NCBI GenBank assembly: GCA_016928055.1
Contig: JAFGLM010000031.1
Location: 36,391-100,390, forward strand
Source of the DNA: Gammaproteobacteria bacterium
Lineage (GTDB): Bacteria; Pseudomonadota; Gammaproteobacteria; HTCC5015
Direction of reading: 5' to 3'
DNA: 64,000 nt
Shown: positions 28,555 to 37,947 of the stretch, one piece after another
Layout: every line of letters begins with the position of its first letter
Numbering within the stretch: position 1 is the first letter of the stretch
Program-made: the position numbers and the translations under genes
The notes under the pieces: generated by a model
What the model saw: the letters and a program-made list of their open reading frames with translations, nothing else
Told to the model about the DNA's origin: nothing
The model's database searches: none

Positions 28555-30564
28555 ATGAACAAGCTCAATCCCCCTCAACGTCAGGCTGTTAAAACCATTG
28601 ACCGCCATATGCTGGTACTGGCCGGTGCCGGTAGCGGTAAAACGCGTGTTATTACTGAGAAAATTGCCAGTCTGTTAAAAAAGCACCGGGTTGATGCAGA
28701 ACAAATCGTTGCAGTGACCTTTACCAACAAGGCTGCGCTGGAAATGCGCAAACGCGTTGCAGCCCGTGTCGGCAGCAAGCCGGCAAAGGGACTCTCGATT
28801 TCCACTTTTCACACCCTGGGCCTGGGTATATTGCGCCTTGGTGCTGAATCACTCGGCTACAAACCGGGATTCAGTATCTTCGATGCCCAGGACAGCGAAA
28901 AATTGCTGCAGGAATTACTGCGCGACAAAAACGAATCTTATGCCGAAGATGAGCGCACAGCTTTGTGGCAGATTTCCAATCTCAAATCGGCATTGCTTAA
29001 CACCGAGCAGGCTGTAAAACTCGCCACTGATGATCAACAACTGGCACTGGCCAGACTCTATGCCCGCTATCAGCGTCAGCTGCTGGCCTATAACGCGGTC
29101 GATTTTGATGACCTTATTTTGCAGCCGGTTCAACTGTTGCGGGAAAACAAAAAAATCCGCCAATACTGGCACAAGCGATTGCGTTATTTACTGGTTGATG
29201 AATATCAGGACACCAATAACAGTCAATACGAAATGGTACGCTTACTGCTCGGCAAGCAGGCGCGGCTGACCGCAGTCGGCGATGATGATCAGTCTATCTA
29301 TGCCTGGCGCGGCGCGCAGGCGCAGAATCTGCAGCGCTTGAGTGATGATTTTAAGGACTTGCAGTTAATCAAGCTGGAACAGAATTACCGCAGTAACAAT
29401 CGAATTTTGAAATGCGCCAACACACTGATCGCCCATAATCCGCGTCATTTCGAGAAAAACCTGTGGTCCGAATTGGGCGTCGGCGATCCGGTTCGTGTGT
29501 TGCAATGCGCCGACCCGGAACAGGAAGCCGAACAGGTGGTTGCAGAAATCCTGCACCTGAAATTTCAGAAGCATTGTCGGTTTTCGGAATTCGCAATACT
29601 GTATCGCGGTAATCACCAGTCGCGATTATTTGAAAGCGCGCTGCGCATGCATAACATCCCTTATAGGGTCAGCGGCGGCACTGCTTTCTTTGAACGAACC
29701 GAAATCAAGGACCTGCTGGCTTATCTGCGCTTGATTGTGAACTCTGCTGACGATGCCGCGTTATTGAGGGTTATCAATACACCCAGACGTGAAATCGGTG
29801 CCGACACACTGGAAAAACTCGGCCAATTTGCGTCACAACAAAATCGGGGATTATTCGAGGCGGCATCGATGCCTGAACTCGAACATCAGCTGAGCTCCCC
29901 GGCACGCAAACGCCTGCAGCGGTTTATTGACTGGATTTCGGAACTGAATATTGTCAGCCGCACCGAATCGGCGCATACGGTACTCGCACAACTAATAGAT
30001 GGTTGTTCCTATAACGACTGGCTGTTGAACAGTTGCAAGGATAAAACCGTTGCCGAGGCACGTATGCGTAATCTTCAGGATTTGCTCGACTGGGTTTATA
30101 AAATCGGACAACAACAGGATAACGGCCTCAGCACGGAAGATCTGGTCAGCCGACTGGCACTGATGGATATCATTGAGCGCAATGAAGAAGAAAAAGAACT
30201 GGATGCCATCCAGTTGTTAACGCTACACGCTGCCAAAGGCCTGGAATTTCCCTATGTGTTTCTGGTGGGCATGGAGGAAGGCTTGTTGCCCCATCGCAGC
30301 AGCGAAACGGATGAGGCTATTGAAGAAGAGCGACGCCTTGCGTACGTCGGTATCACCCGCGCGCAACGCGCGCTTTGTCTCAGTTTTGCACAACAGCGAA
30401 AAATGAAGGGTGAACTGGGTAGCCGTGAACCCAGCCGATTTCTCAAGGAACTGCCGGCCGATGATTTACAATGGCAAGGCCAGGAGCAAGCGCCCCGCCA
30501 GGAAAAATTATCGCGCGGCAATGCAAATCTGGAATCCCTGCGCAATTTTCTAACGAGTGTTTAA
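28555..30564 (+). CDS. rep: ATP-dependent DNA helicase Rep
   Basis: 669 residues from ATG 28555 (MNKLNPPQRQAV); the frame extends upstream to 28462 without family similarity. It is an SF1A 3'-5' helicase that helps replication forks pass proteins. Motifs: Walker A AGAGSGKT (23-30), Ia TFTNKAALEM, II LLVDEYQDTN, III GDDDQSIYAWRGA, IV EQNYRSN, V TLHAAKGLEFPYVFL and VI RRLAYVGITRA. It is close to Rep in length and domain order rather than to UvrD. rnd follows 11 bases later. Confidence 0.94.
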   Translation: MNKLNPPQRQAVKTIDRHMLVLAGAGSGKTRVITEKIASLLKKHRVDAEQIVAVTFTNKAALEMRKRVAARVGSKPAKGLSISTFHTLGLGILRLGAESLGYKPGFSIFDAQDSEKLLQELLRDKNESYAEDERTALWQISNLKSALLNTEQAVKLATDDQQLALARLYARYQRQLLAYNAVDFDDLILQPVQLLRENKKIRQYWHKRLRYLLVDEYQDTNNSQYEMVRLLLGKQARLTAVGDDDQSIYAWRGAQAQNLQRLSDDFKDLQLIKLEQNYRSNNRILKCANTLIAHNPRHFEKNLWSELGVGDPVRVLQCADPEQEAEQVVAEILHLKFQKHCRFSEFAILYRGNHQSRLFESALRMHNIPYRVSGGTAFFERTEIKDLLAYLRLIVNSADDAALLRVINTPRREIGADTLEKLGQFASQQNRGLFEAASMPELEHQLSSPARKRLQRFIDWISELNIVSRTESAHTVLAQLIDGCSYNDWLLNSCKDKTVAEARMRNLQDLLDWVYKIGQQQDNGLSTEDLVSRLALMDIIERNEEEKELDAIQLLTLHAAKGLEFPYVFLVGMEEGLLPHRSSETDEAIEEERRLAYVGITRAQRALCLSFAQQRKMKGELGSREPSRFLKELPADDLQWQGQEQAPRQEKLSRGNANLESLRNFLTSV

Positions 30565-30575
30565 ATACAGTTACG

Positions 30576-31694
30576 ATGGATGACGTTATTTATATTGAAG
30601 ATCAACAGGCATTGCGTGACGTGTGTGGGCAACTGTGCGGGTGTAACTGGTTGGCGATAGATACCGAGTTTATTCGGGAAAAAACCTATTTCCCGCAACT
30701 GGCGCTGATACAGATTACCAACACCGAGTTGATTTATTGTATCGATCCATTAGCGATTGACGATTTATCAGCTTTGTATGAATTACTTGAGAACCCGGCT
30801 ATCACCAAGGTTTTTCACGCCGCTTCGCAGGATCTGGAAATTTTCTTTCATCTGCGTCAGTGCGTGCCGCAACCGATTTTTGATACCCAGGTCGCCGCCT
30901 CTTTGCTGGGACTGGGTGAGCAAATCGGCTACGCCGCCCTGGTTGAAAAAGTTCTTAATATTGAACTGGACAAATCGCATTCCCGCACTAACTGGATGCA
31001 ACGTCCCCTGCAAAGTAAACAGATACGCTACGCCGCAGACGATGTTCGTTACCTCAGCCGACTTTATCCCCTGTTGTATAAAAAACTCGAAAAGCTTGGC
31101 CGTATCGACTGGATGGATAGCGAAGTTGCTCGCCTGCAAAATCCTGCAACGTATAAACCCGATCCGCCAAACTGTTGGCAACGCGTTAAAGGTTCGGGCA
31201 ACTTAAAAAGAAAACCGCTTAATATTCTTCGCCATTTGGCCGCCTGGCGTGAACATCAGGCCATGCAAGCCAATAGACCCCGGCGCTGGATTCTATCCGA
31301 TGAGGTATTGATTAATCTTGCCACTCATCAACCGATGGACCGTGATCAATTACTGCAAGTACCACTGCTGGATAGCAAAATTGCCGAACGCCACGCAACA
31401 GACCTGCTCGGTCTGATCGACCAGGCGCAAAATGAAACGGAAGAAAACTGGCCGGCGGTACGTTATCGGAAAAAACCCAGCGCCCAGGAAGAAGCCAACC
31501 TTGATTTGTTGATGGCGGTCATACACTTGCGTGCGGACGAATACCGACTCAGCTCCACTCAAATTACTTCCCGCTCGGAGCTGCTAAAACTGTTACGCGG
31601 TGAACGGGATTTGCCTTTATTGGGCGGCTGGCGATTGAAGGTTGCCGGACAGGCGATTCTGGATACATATCAGAGTAAAATGTTGCGGCATTGA
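30576..31694 (+). CDS. rnd: Ribonuclease D
   Basis: 372 residues from ATG 30576, about the length of E. coli RNase D. It is a 3'-5' exoribonuclease for tRNA and small RNA maturation. The DEDD residues are visible: Asp29 and Glu31 in LAIDTEFIREKTY, Asp in FHAASQDLEIFF, and YAADDVRYLSRLY with Tyr and Asp. Two HRDC-like domains follow: one around LAAWREHQAMQANRPRRWI and one at the C-terminus. It probably shares a transcript with rep. Confidence 0.95.
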   Translation: MDDVIYIEDQQALRDVCGQLCGCNWLAIDTEFIREKTYFPQLALIQITNTELIYCIDPLAIDDLSALYELLENPAITKVFHAASQDLEIFFHLRQCVPQPIFDTQVAASLLGLGEQIGYAALVEKVLNIELDKSHSRTNWMQRPLQSKQIRYAADDVRYLSRLYPLLYKKLEKLGRIDWMDSEVARLQNPATYKPDPPNCWQRVKGSGNLKRKPLNILRHLAAWREHQAMQANRPRRWILSDEVLINLATHQPMDRDQLLQVPLLDSKIAERHATDLLGLIDQAQNETEENWPAVRYRKKPSAQEEANLDLLMAVIHLRADEYRLSSTQITSRSELLKLLRGERDLPLLGGWRLKVAGQAILDTYQSKMLRH

Positions 31695-31724
31695 TCGATA
31701 CCACTCAGCCATAGAGAGTTAAAT

Positions 31725-33434
31725 ATGTCAAAAAAGAACAGCAAGCAAAATAAACCCAATATTCGTCAGTATTCTTCTTTGGTTGTTGATGGCGTGGAAC
31801 GAGTGCCCGCAAGAGCTATGCTACGACCTGTCGGCTTTAGCGATGAGGATTTCAAGAAACCGCAAATCGGAATTGCATCGACCTGGAGTCAGGTAACACC
31901 GTGCAATATGCATATTGATGTCCTGGCACGCGAGGCCTGTGCGGGAGCGGACGCTGCCGGTGGCAAAGGCGTAATCTTCAATACCATTACCATTTCAGAT
32001 GGTATTTCGATGGGTACCGAGGGCATGAAATACAGTCTGGTATCACGGGAAGTGATCGCGGATTCGGTTGAAACTGTCGTTGGCTGTGAGGGATTTGACG
32101 GTCTGATTGCAGTGGGCGGTTGCGACAAAAATATGCCTGGCTGTGTGATGGCGATGGCGCGATTGAATCGACCGGCAATCTTTGTTTACGGTGGCACCAT
32201 CAAACCCGGTCGCCATGAAGGCCGCAACATCGATATCGTCTCAACGTTTGAGGCCGTGGGTGCCAACGCAGCCGGCAATATGTCGCTGAAGAAAGTTAAA
32301 CAGATTGAAGAAGCCGCGATTCCGGGTGCCGGTTCCTGCGGTGGCATGTATACCGCCAACACCATGGCTTCCGCGATTGAAGCGATGGGCATGAGTCTGC
32401 CTAACAGTTCCGCACAAAATGCTGTCTCAAAAGAGAAACATCAGGACTGTCAAGCCGCCGGTGCAGCGGTTTTAAATTTACTGAAAAAGAATATTCGTCC
32501 ACTCGACATCATGACCAAGAAGGCTTTTGAAAACGCCATCACTGTCGTCATCGCCCTCGGTGGTTCAACCAATGCGGTTTTACATTTACTGGCCATCGCT
32601 CACACTTGTGGCGTTAAGCTTAAAATTGATGATTTCACTCGTATCGGTAAAAAGGTTCCGGTATTAGCTGACCTCAAACCCAGCGGCCGTTATCTGATGT
32701 CAGAACTGGTTGCCATCGGCGGTATTCAACCTTTGATGAAAACCTTGCTGGATAAAGGCCTGTTGCATGGTGATTGTCTGACGGTCACCGGAAAGACGCT
32801 GGCAGAAAATCTTAAGGAAATTCAACCTTATCCCAGGAATCAGGACATCGTGCGGTCCTTCGATAATCCGATTAAGAGCAGCAGTCATCTGGTTATACTC
32901 TATGGCAACCTGGCACCGGAAGGTGCCGTTGCAAAAATTTCCGGTAAGGAAGGTTTAAGTTTTACCGGTAAAGCCAAGGTTTTTAACTCGGAAGAACAAG
33001 CACTGAAAAAAATTCTTGGCGGCGCGGTTAAGAAAGGCGATGTCGTCGTGGTCCGCTATGAAGGACCGAAAGGCGGACCGGGTATGCGCGAAATGCTGTC
33101 ACCCACATCCGCTGTTATGGGTAAAGGACTCGGTAAAGATGTCGCGTTAATCACGGACGGCCGTTTTTCCGGTGGCAGTCACGGGTTTGTTGTCGGACAC
33201 ATTACACCCGAAGCCTACGTTGGTGGCCCTATTGCATTGGTTAAAAATGGTGACACCATCGTGATCGATGCCAAAAAGCGCACGATTAATTTACAGATCA
33301 GTCAGCGCGAATTCAACGCACGACTGAAAGCCTGGAAGCAGCCGAAACCGCCTTACACAAAAGGCGTGTTAGCGAAATATGCCAAGCTAACCAGTTCAGC
33401 TTCGGAAGGAGCGGTAACCGATAAATATCTGTAA
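31725..33434 (+). CDS. ilvD: Dihydroxy-acid dehydratase
   Basis: A 569-residue enzyme that dehydrates 2,3-dihydroxy acids to 2-keto acids in valine, leucine and isoleucine synthesis. The Fe-S ligands are seen at [10 protein letters not shown] and [14 protein letters not shown], and the C-terminal [15 protein letters not shown] motif is present. This form (about 560-570 residues) is the shorter class typical of many bacteria; the E. coli enzyme is about 616. It is followed by a strong inverted repeat at 33447-33471. No attenuator peptide was seen upstream. Confidence 0.95.
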   Translation: MSKKNSKQNKPNIRQYSSLVVDGVERVPARAMLRPVGFSDEDFKKPQIGIASTWSQVTPCNMHIDVLAREACAGADAAGGKGVIFNTITISDGISMGTEGMKYSLVSREVIADSVETVVGCEGFDGLIAVGGCDKNMPGCVMAMARLNRPAIFVYGGTIKPGRHEGRNIDIVSTFEAVGANAAGNMSLKKVKQIEEAAIPGAGSCGGMYTANTMASAIEAMGMSLPNSSAQNAVSKEKHQDCQAAGAAVLNLLKKNIRPLDIMTKKAFENAITVVIALGGSTNAVLHLLAIAHTCGVKLKIDDFTRIGKKVPVLADLKPSGRYLMSELVAIGGIQPLMKTLLDKGLLHGDCLTVTGKTLAENLKEIQPYPRNQDIVRSFDNPIKSSSHLVILYGNLAPEGAVAKISGKEGLSFTGKAKVFNSEEQALKKILGGAVKKGDVVVVRYEGPKGGPGMREMLSPTSAVMGKGLGKDVALITDGRFSGGSHGFVVGHITPEAYVGGPIALVKNGDTIVIDAKKRTINLQISQREFNARLKAWKQPKPPYTKGVLAKYAKLTSSASEGAVTDKYL

Positions 33435-33446
33435 CCACAGGTATCT

Positions 33447-33471
33447 CCGGCGTTTCATTTGGAAACGCCGG
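33447..33471 (+). terminator. Perfect hairpin after ilvD
   Basis: CCGGCGTTTC (33447-33456) and GAAACGCCGG (33462-33471) with a 5-base loop, 13 bases after the ilvD stop. There is only a short T run (GTTT) after it, so termination efficiency is uncertain. Confidence 0.6.
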
Positions 33472-33493
33472 TGTTTACACCGTAACTCCACTG

Positions 33494-33688
33494 TTCGCAT
33501 ATATACGAGGCTTGTTTTTGTTAACGGAATACCATTTATCCGGCACATTAAAAATCAACGCAGCTGATATTTAGCCTGACCTGAACTATCAGTATTCGCA
33601 TATTTGCCAGTGTGCAAAATACTTACTCATGATTCCCGCTGTGATCCCGCCTTCATGAATCGACTTCCTGAAATATTCATTCGCATAT
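33494..33688 (+). promoter_or_regulatory. Three copies of the 9-bp motif TTCGCATAT upstream of lqsA
   Basis: Exact copies at 33494-33502, 33595-33603 and 33680-33688, in the same direction. The third is followed by AGT, giving a possible -10 element TATAGT (33686-33691) with a weak TTCCTG 15 bases upstream. The 400-base gap between ilvD and lqsA (33435-33835) holds no gene that I can support. A binding-site role is inferred. Confidence 0.4.
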
Positions 33689-33835
33689 AGTACTGCCATT
33701 TTTCTTAATCACAGACAGTAACAACTGCACGGGTCGCTACTGACATTCGTCGCGAACCATAATATGGTTACCAAACGTAAAAACCTTCGTTGCATGTTTC
33801 GTGTAACAAAAATTTGTGATTCAGGAGAAGAGACA

Positions 33836-35053
33836 ATGAGTATTCAAGCAGTACAAAACAAAGTGCATGCCTTCTATCACAACAGGATGGTGCAGGATTG
33901 GCGGGGAAAACATTTGATTCGCGGCGGCATCCCGGATAAACATGCCATACAACTGGTCAGCAATGATTATCTGGATATCGCCAATCACCCGGCAATTCGG
34001 GAGGCACAACGTGATGCGCTTTTGCATACAGAAAACAGCATGATGATGTCCGCTGTTTTTCTGCAAGAAGGCAATCCGCAGGCGGAGCTTGAGGATCGGT
34101 TTGCCGAGTACCTTCTGGCCGAATCAGTAATATTGTGTCAGTCAGGTTACAGTGCAAATACCGGCTTAATTCAAACTCTGGTACAGGATACAACTATACC
34201 GGTTTACATTGATATGCTGGCACACATGAGTCTATGGGATGGTGTGTTACTGGGGGGTGCAAAAGCTTACGCTTTTCGACATAACGATATTGAGCATCTT
34301 CTATCACAAATCAAAAAATTTGGTCCCGGTCTTGTAGTCGTAGATTCTGTATACAGTACTAATGGTAGCGTTTGCCCGCTTCGAGAACTGGTTGAAGCGA
34401 TTTCAAATACCGAATGCATTCTATTAGTGGATGAATCACATTCACTTGGCACACACGGGCCGGAAGGCCGTGGCATGGTAGCAGATTTGAATCTGACCGA
34501 TAAAGTGACATTCCGAACCGCTAGCCTCGCTAAAGCCTTTTCCGGGCGAGCGGGATTAATTACCTGTTCACGTGAGTTCACCGAATACTTTAAATTTACT
34601 TCAAAACCGACAATTTTCAGTTCTTCATTGCTGCCACATGAAATTGCCGGACTGAAAAAAACCATGCAGTTGATTAAAGCAGCTGATGAACGCCGTTCTT
34701 TATTGCGTTATCACTCTGCTCACATACGCGAGCAACTCATCAAACTTGGCTACAACCTTAACGACAGCCAAAGCCAGATTGTTTCTTTGGAATCCGGCAG
34801 TGAGTGGAACACCATTCAACTGAGAGATGCATTGGAAAAACGCGGTATTTTTGGATCGATATTCGCCGCACCCGCGACACCGAAAAACAGGGCACTGGTA
34901 CGTCTATCCCTGAATGCAGGACTTTCAGAATTGCAGATACAACGCATTGTTAAGGTCTGCCGTGATATTCGGGACGAAATCAAGCTGGACGAATGGCCTT
35001 CAACCAGACGATTGGCGAGAACACAACGCGCGGCACACGCTATGGCAAGTTAG
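33836..35053 (+). CDS. lqsA: Alpha-hydroxyketone autoinducer synthase, LqsA/CqsA type
   Basis: 405 residues from ATG 33836 (aggagaagag upstream); the frame is open to 33764 but the added part is not family-like. It is a PLP-dependent alpha-oxoamine synthase-family enzyme, cytoplasmic, related to 8-amino-7-oxononanoate synthase; LqsA/CqsA condense an acyl donor with an amino acid to make signals such as LAI-1 or CAI-1. PLP residues: DESHSLGTHG (Asp199, His202) and TASLAKAF with Lys233. NDYLDIANHPAIREAQ and the substitution pattern MMMSAVFLQEGN match CqsA rather than Kbl or BioF. It is convergent with lqsR and lqsS, which supports signalling. Confidence 0.88.
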   Translation: MSIQAVQNKVHAFYHNRMVQDWRGKHLIRGGIPDKHAIQLVSNDYLDIANHPAIREAQRDALLHTENSMMMSAVFLQEGNPQAELEDRFAEYLLAESVILCQSGYSANTGLIQTLVQDTTIPVYIDMLAHMSLWDGVLLGGAKAYAFRHNDIEHLLSQIKKFGPGLVVVDSVYSTNGSVCPLRELVEAISNTECILLVDESHSLGTHGPEGRGMVADLNLTDKVTFRTASLAKAFSGRAGLITCSREFTEYFKFTSKPTIFSSSLLPHEIAGLKKTMQLIKAADERRSLLRYHSAHIREQLIKLGYNLNDSQSQIVSLESGSEWNTIQLRDALEKRGIFGSIFAAPATPKNRALVRLSLNAGLSELQIQRIVKVCRDIRDEIKLDEWPSTRRLARTQRAAHAMAS

Positions 35054-35110
35054 CTAATTGGCACTAAAAAGACGCCAGGGAATGGCCCTTTAAGATGCAG
35101 AAAGGAATTT

Positions 35111-36091
35111 TCAGGCTGCCATGCCGCGCAAATGCCGGTCGTATGACATTAATGGCTGAGGAAATCGGACAATCGCCGGTGCTTGCGCGCAATAATATTG
35201 GTAATGCTCACCTTCCAGATGAACGGTTGGTAGCAATGATTTTTCCCAGTTCTTGATATTGCTTTGGTAGTATCCGTCCGACGAGTCTGGAAAGTACGGC
35301 ACCCATTGCTTACTGCGAATTTTTTCGATCAGTTCGTCTGGTGCGTTAAGATCCAGGGCAATATCACAATGCGCATCAATATCGCTTTCGGAATAGACAA
35401 TCAGATTTGAAAGGTGCCCGGTGGAAGTCACCAACAAGAACCCCTGCGGGGAAGGAGTAAAATAGTATTCCGCGACATTTAACCTGTTGCAAAGGTCTGC
35501 AAAGTATTCAATAAATGCCGGATCATTAAAAAAAACATACTCCGTTTCTAAAGTTTCCCTGATTGAATATGTTGCATCATTAAAGTACCCGACTTGCAGC
35601 CCTCGAATAACCGAATTCAGTTTTGCGAACATATTGGGTGCGCTTTTCTTGACGTAATAATCGATGATCCTGTCATTCAGTGCCGCGACGCCAACACATT
35701 CATCAGCCACTCCGGTTAATAATATTTTCTTAATACATGGATCATCAATTTGTCGACACAATTCCAGTCCATCCATGGTTGGCAAATCAAAATCAATCAC
35801 AATAACTGACGGCTCTAAAAATCTTGAGTCATCATGAACTTTTTCAATAATGGCCTGCAAATCAATGCGCACACCCAATTCTTCGCTACCGCTATGTTGA
35901 ACAGCACTCAAGCCGGCCATAGGCCGGTGTTTTTCCATATTTATGTAGTCCAAAGCCTGCTTGGGATCTATAAACGGTAAATAAGAAAGCGATTCATCCA
36001 GTTCAAGCGGCAAACTATCCAGAAACGCCTGATTATCGTCGATAAATACCGCCGTAGTCGGGTAATGGCATAAATTTAGTCTTTTGCTCAT
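35111..36091 (-). CDS. lqsR: LqsR-like response regulator with non-HTH output domain
   Basis: A 326-residue protein. The receiver domain covers residues 10-155: acidic pair Asp18/Asp19, phospho-acceptor Asp100 in VIDFDLPTMDG, Thr126 in LLTG and Lys148 in YYVKK. The receiver contains an unusual insertion between the acidic pair and Asp100 (residues 50-90). The C-terminal half (about 170-326; EYYFTPSPQGFLLVTSTGHL) has no helix-turn-helix. This layout matches LqsR of Legionella, which also lacks a recognised DNA-binding domain. It lies 62 bases downstream of the kinase gene on the same strand. Confidence 0.75.
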   Translation of the reverse strand: MSKRLNLCHYPTTAVFIDDNQAFLDSLPLELDESLSYLPFIDPKQALDYINMEKHRPMAGLSAVQHSGSEELGVRIDLQAIIEKVHDDSRFLEPSVIVIDFDLPTMDGLELCRQIDDPCIKKILLTGVADECVGVAALNDRIIDYYVKKSAPNMFAKLNSVIRGLQVGYFNDATYSIRETLETEYVFFNDPAFIEYFADLCNRLNVAEYYFTPSPQGFLLVTSTGHLSNLIVYSESDIDAHCDIALDLNAPDELIEKIRSKQWVPYFPDSSDGYYQSNIKNWEKSLLPTVHLEGEHYQYYCAQAPAIVRFPQPLMSYDRHLRGMAA

Positions 36092-36153
36092 TGGTATAAC
36101 CCCAAGATCTCAAAAAAAAGAAAGAAAACAAAACCATACTTTTTCAAAAACTT

Positions 36154-37518
36154 TTAAACAGCAGGAAAACGCAGTTGAAACTCTGTGTATTCCCCCGGAA
36201 TCGATTCACAGATTATATCTCCACGAAAATATTCCATCACTTTTTTGCAGTAGGCCAGTCCAACTCCGGTATTTCGGCCCGGTTTCCTCGAACCACTATA
36301 CAGATAATCAAATATATTCGGTAACTCACTATATGGAATTCCCCTGGCAGTATCTCTGAAACGAAGCACATTAAAACGACGCCCATTCTCCAGGGATATG
36401 CTTATCGTGCCACGACCAAGCTCATTCACATAATAAAGGGCATTTTTAAATAAATTAAATAATACATGCACAAGAAGAATATCAGAACCCCAAACCCGGA
36501 AATTTCCGGTCGACTGCCAGATAATTTTTGATCGTTCATATTGTGATTGAAATGGATAACGCTCCAGCGCCTCATCGACAATACCTGCCATCCAGAAGTG
36601 TTCAAATAAATCTGTGTCTATTCTCGCCTTACCGAAATTCATTAACAACATATCAATAATGGTATTGGCTTTTCCAAGCTCCGTTTGCGCTCTATCAACT
36701 GCGCCACTTAATGCATTCAGTTTGTTTTGCGGTAAATCCGCTACCGTTAAGCCACGTTGCCTGGCCAGTTGATGCGCCTCAAACAAAACCGGCATGTATT
36801 TTCCCAATCCATCCACATTCGTTTTTATCGTCAATAAAGGAGTACGTAATTCATGTGCGATATCGGTACCGACGGTTGCCAGAACTTTGAGTTTCTCCTG
36901 TTTAAGGCGTATGGATTTGTAATTAAAAATACTTCCTGCAACCACCAGAAATAAGTAAATAGGCAGCTGTACAAGATATTGGTCAACAGTTGCGGTGCTT
37001 CCCGTAGCCAGGTAATAAGCAAAAAAAGCGCTTATAGATCCCAGCGAAAACATTATTATGACGAGTACCCAATCGTGAGCGATCAGTATCAACAGGGTTA
37101 ACGCCGCCATGGTAGACATCGCCCAGACTGTATTCCCCTGATTCATCAGCAACATAAACGTGAAGAAAAACGGTAATGAATACAAAAACGTGATAAACCA
37201 GTAAACTGCCACATAACGACGCATAAATCCCGGCCAGTATCTGATAAAAATAAACCCCCCGCACAGAACAGCACCCACCAGACGTAAAGCGATGTTCTCA
37301 TAGTACTGAGGAAACATTTCCAGCCATATATAGTGATATAACGGGAAACCGATAAGGCCTGCGTAACCAATGGTTTTTAAATGCGGAAGGGAATATTCAA
37401 CACTCTCGGAAAATGATCTGTGGATTCGACTTACCACTATCCAAAATCCAAGCCGAAGCTGACGAATCACTTCCAGTTTATTGGTTAGGTTTTCGATTAT
37501 ATTTATTGCTTTCTTCAT
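36154..37518 (-). CDS. lqsS: LqsS/CqsS-like membrane sensor histidine kinase
   Basis: 454 residues from ATG 37518 (gga 7 bases upstream); further in-frame starts are ATG 37530 and TTG 37548. The N-terminal sensor has about six membrane helices, with the CqsS-type segment GFPLYHYIWLEMFPQYYEN at about 58-76. The HisKA motif is DIAHELRTPL with phospho-acceptor His222; the ATPase part has the N box NLFKNALYYV, a G box FRDTARGIP and GVGLAYCKK. There is no C-terminal receiver, unlike hybrid CqsS, so LqsR is the likely partner. Ligand: presumably the LqsA product. Confidence 0.82.
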   Translation of the reverse strand: MKKAINIIENLTNKLEVIRQLRLGFWIVVSRIHRSFSESVEYSLPHLKTIGYAGLIGFPLYHYIWLEMFPQYYENIALRLVGAVLCGGFIFIRYWPGFMRRYVAVYWFITFLYSLPFFFTFMLLMNQGNTVWAMSTMAALTLLILIAHDWVLVIIMFSLGSISAFFAYYLATGSTATVDQYLVQLPIYLFLVVAGSIFNYKSIRLKQEKLKVLATVGTDIAHELRTPLLTIKTNVDGLGKYMPVLFEAHQLARQRGLTVADLPQNKLNALSGAVDRAQTELGKANTIIDMLLMNFGKARIDTDLFEHFWMAGIVDEALERYPFQSQYERSKIIWQSTGNFRVWGSDILLVHVLFNLFKNALYYVNELGRGTISISLENGRRFNVLRFRDTARGIPYSELPNIFDYLYSGSRKPGRNTGVGLAYCKKVMEYFRGDIICESIPGEYTEFQLRFPAV

Positions 37519-37722
37519 CGCCGGATCCATGCTGCAGCAGGTTATCAACTGGCTAATAGGCCATATGTATTCGTAGTACCGTAAAATTGACCTGCGAAAG
37601 CTGTTATCACAATCAATACAACGCCCGGTAGAAAATACGGGGCCAAAATTGTCCCAATTCGCGTCGTTATCGGCAAGAATACCCGTTTTTGAAATTTGGG
37701 TCTTTGTAATATGTACAATGGA

Positions 37723-37736
37723 CTACATTCATGTAG
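37723..37736. repeat. Perfect 6-bp inverted repeat between lqsS and argA
   Basis: CTACAT (37723-37728), TC, ATGTAG (37731-37736). It lies in the 429-base gap between divergent lqsS and argA and could be an operator. Apart from this and the argA promoter I see no supported gene in 37519-37947. Confidence 0.3.
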
Positions 37737-37859
37737 GACAACAATTGCAGTACATTTTCCATGTTTTTATGGAATGGGATAATTCCAGACCACCCTCAAG
37801 CCGAGCTGCCCGCCTTCGCCACCGAAGGACCGTATCTACAGTTCATAGGAATTGTATTG

Positions 37860-37888
37860 TTGGCCATTAACGTAACAAGCGCTAAAAT
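37860..37888 (+). promoter_or_regulatory. Putative sigma-70 promoter of argA
   Basis: TTGGCC (37860-37865), a 17-base spacer and TAAAAT (37883-37888), with the expected start of transcription about 50 bases before the argA ATG. Confidence 0.5.
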
Positions 37889-37947
37889 GCGCGCGCCGAC
37901 CCGATAACTTCGTGGCAATTACACAATAACAAAAGCTGAAATCAAAA

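Noticed and set aside
31695..31724. Leader peptide or attenuator before ilvD
   Set aside because: The gap to rnd is only 30 bases and contains no hairpin or branched-chain codon run.
36084..36359. Plus-strand 91-codon frame between lqsR and lqsS
   Set aside because: It mostly lies antisense to the kinase C-terminal coding region, and shows no family features.
37761..37907. 48-codon plus-strand frame before argA
   Set aside because: No ribosome site, it overlaps the likely argA promoter, and the protein has no recognisable feature.
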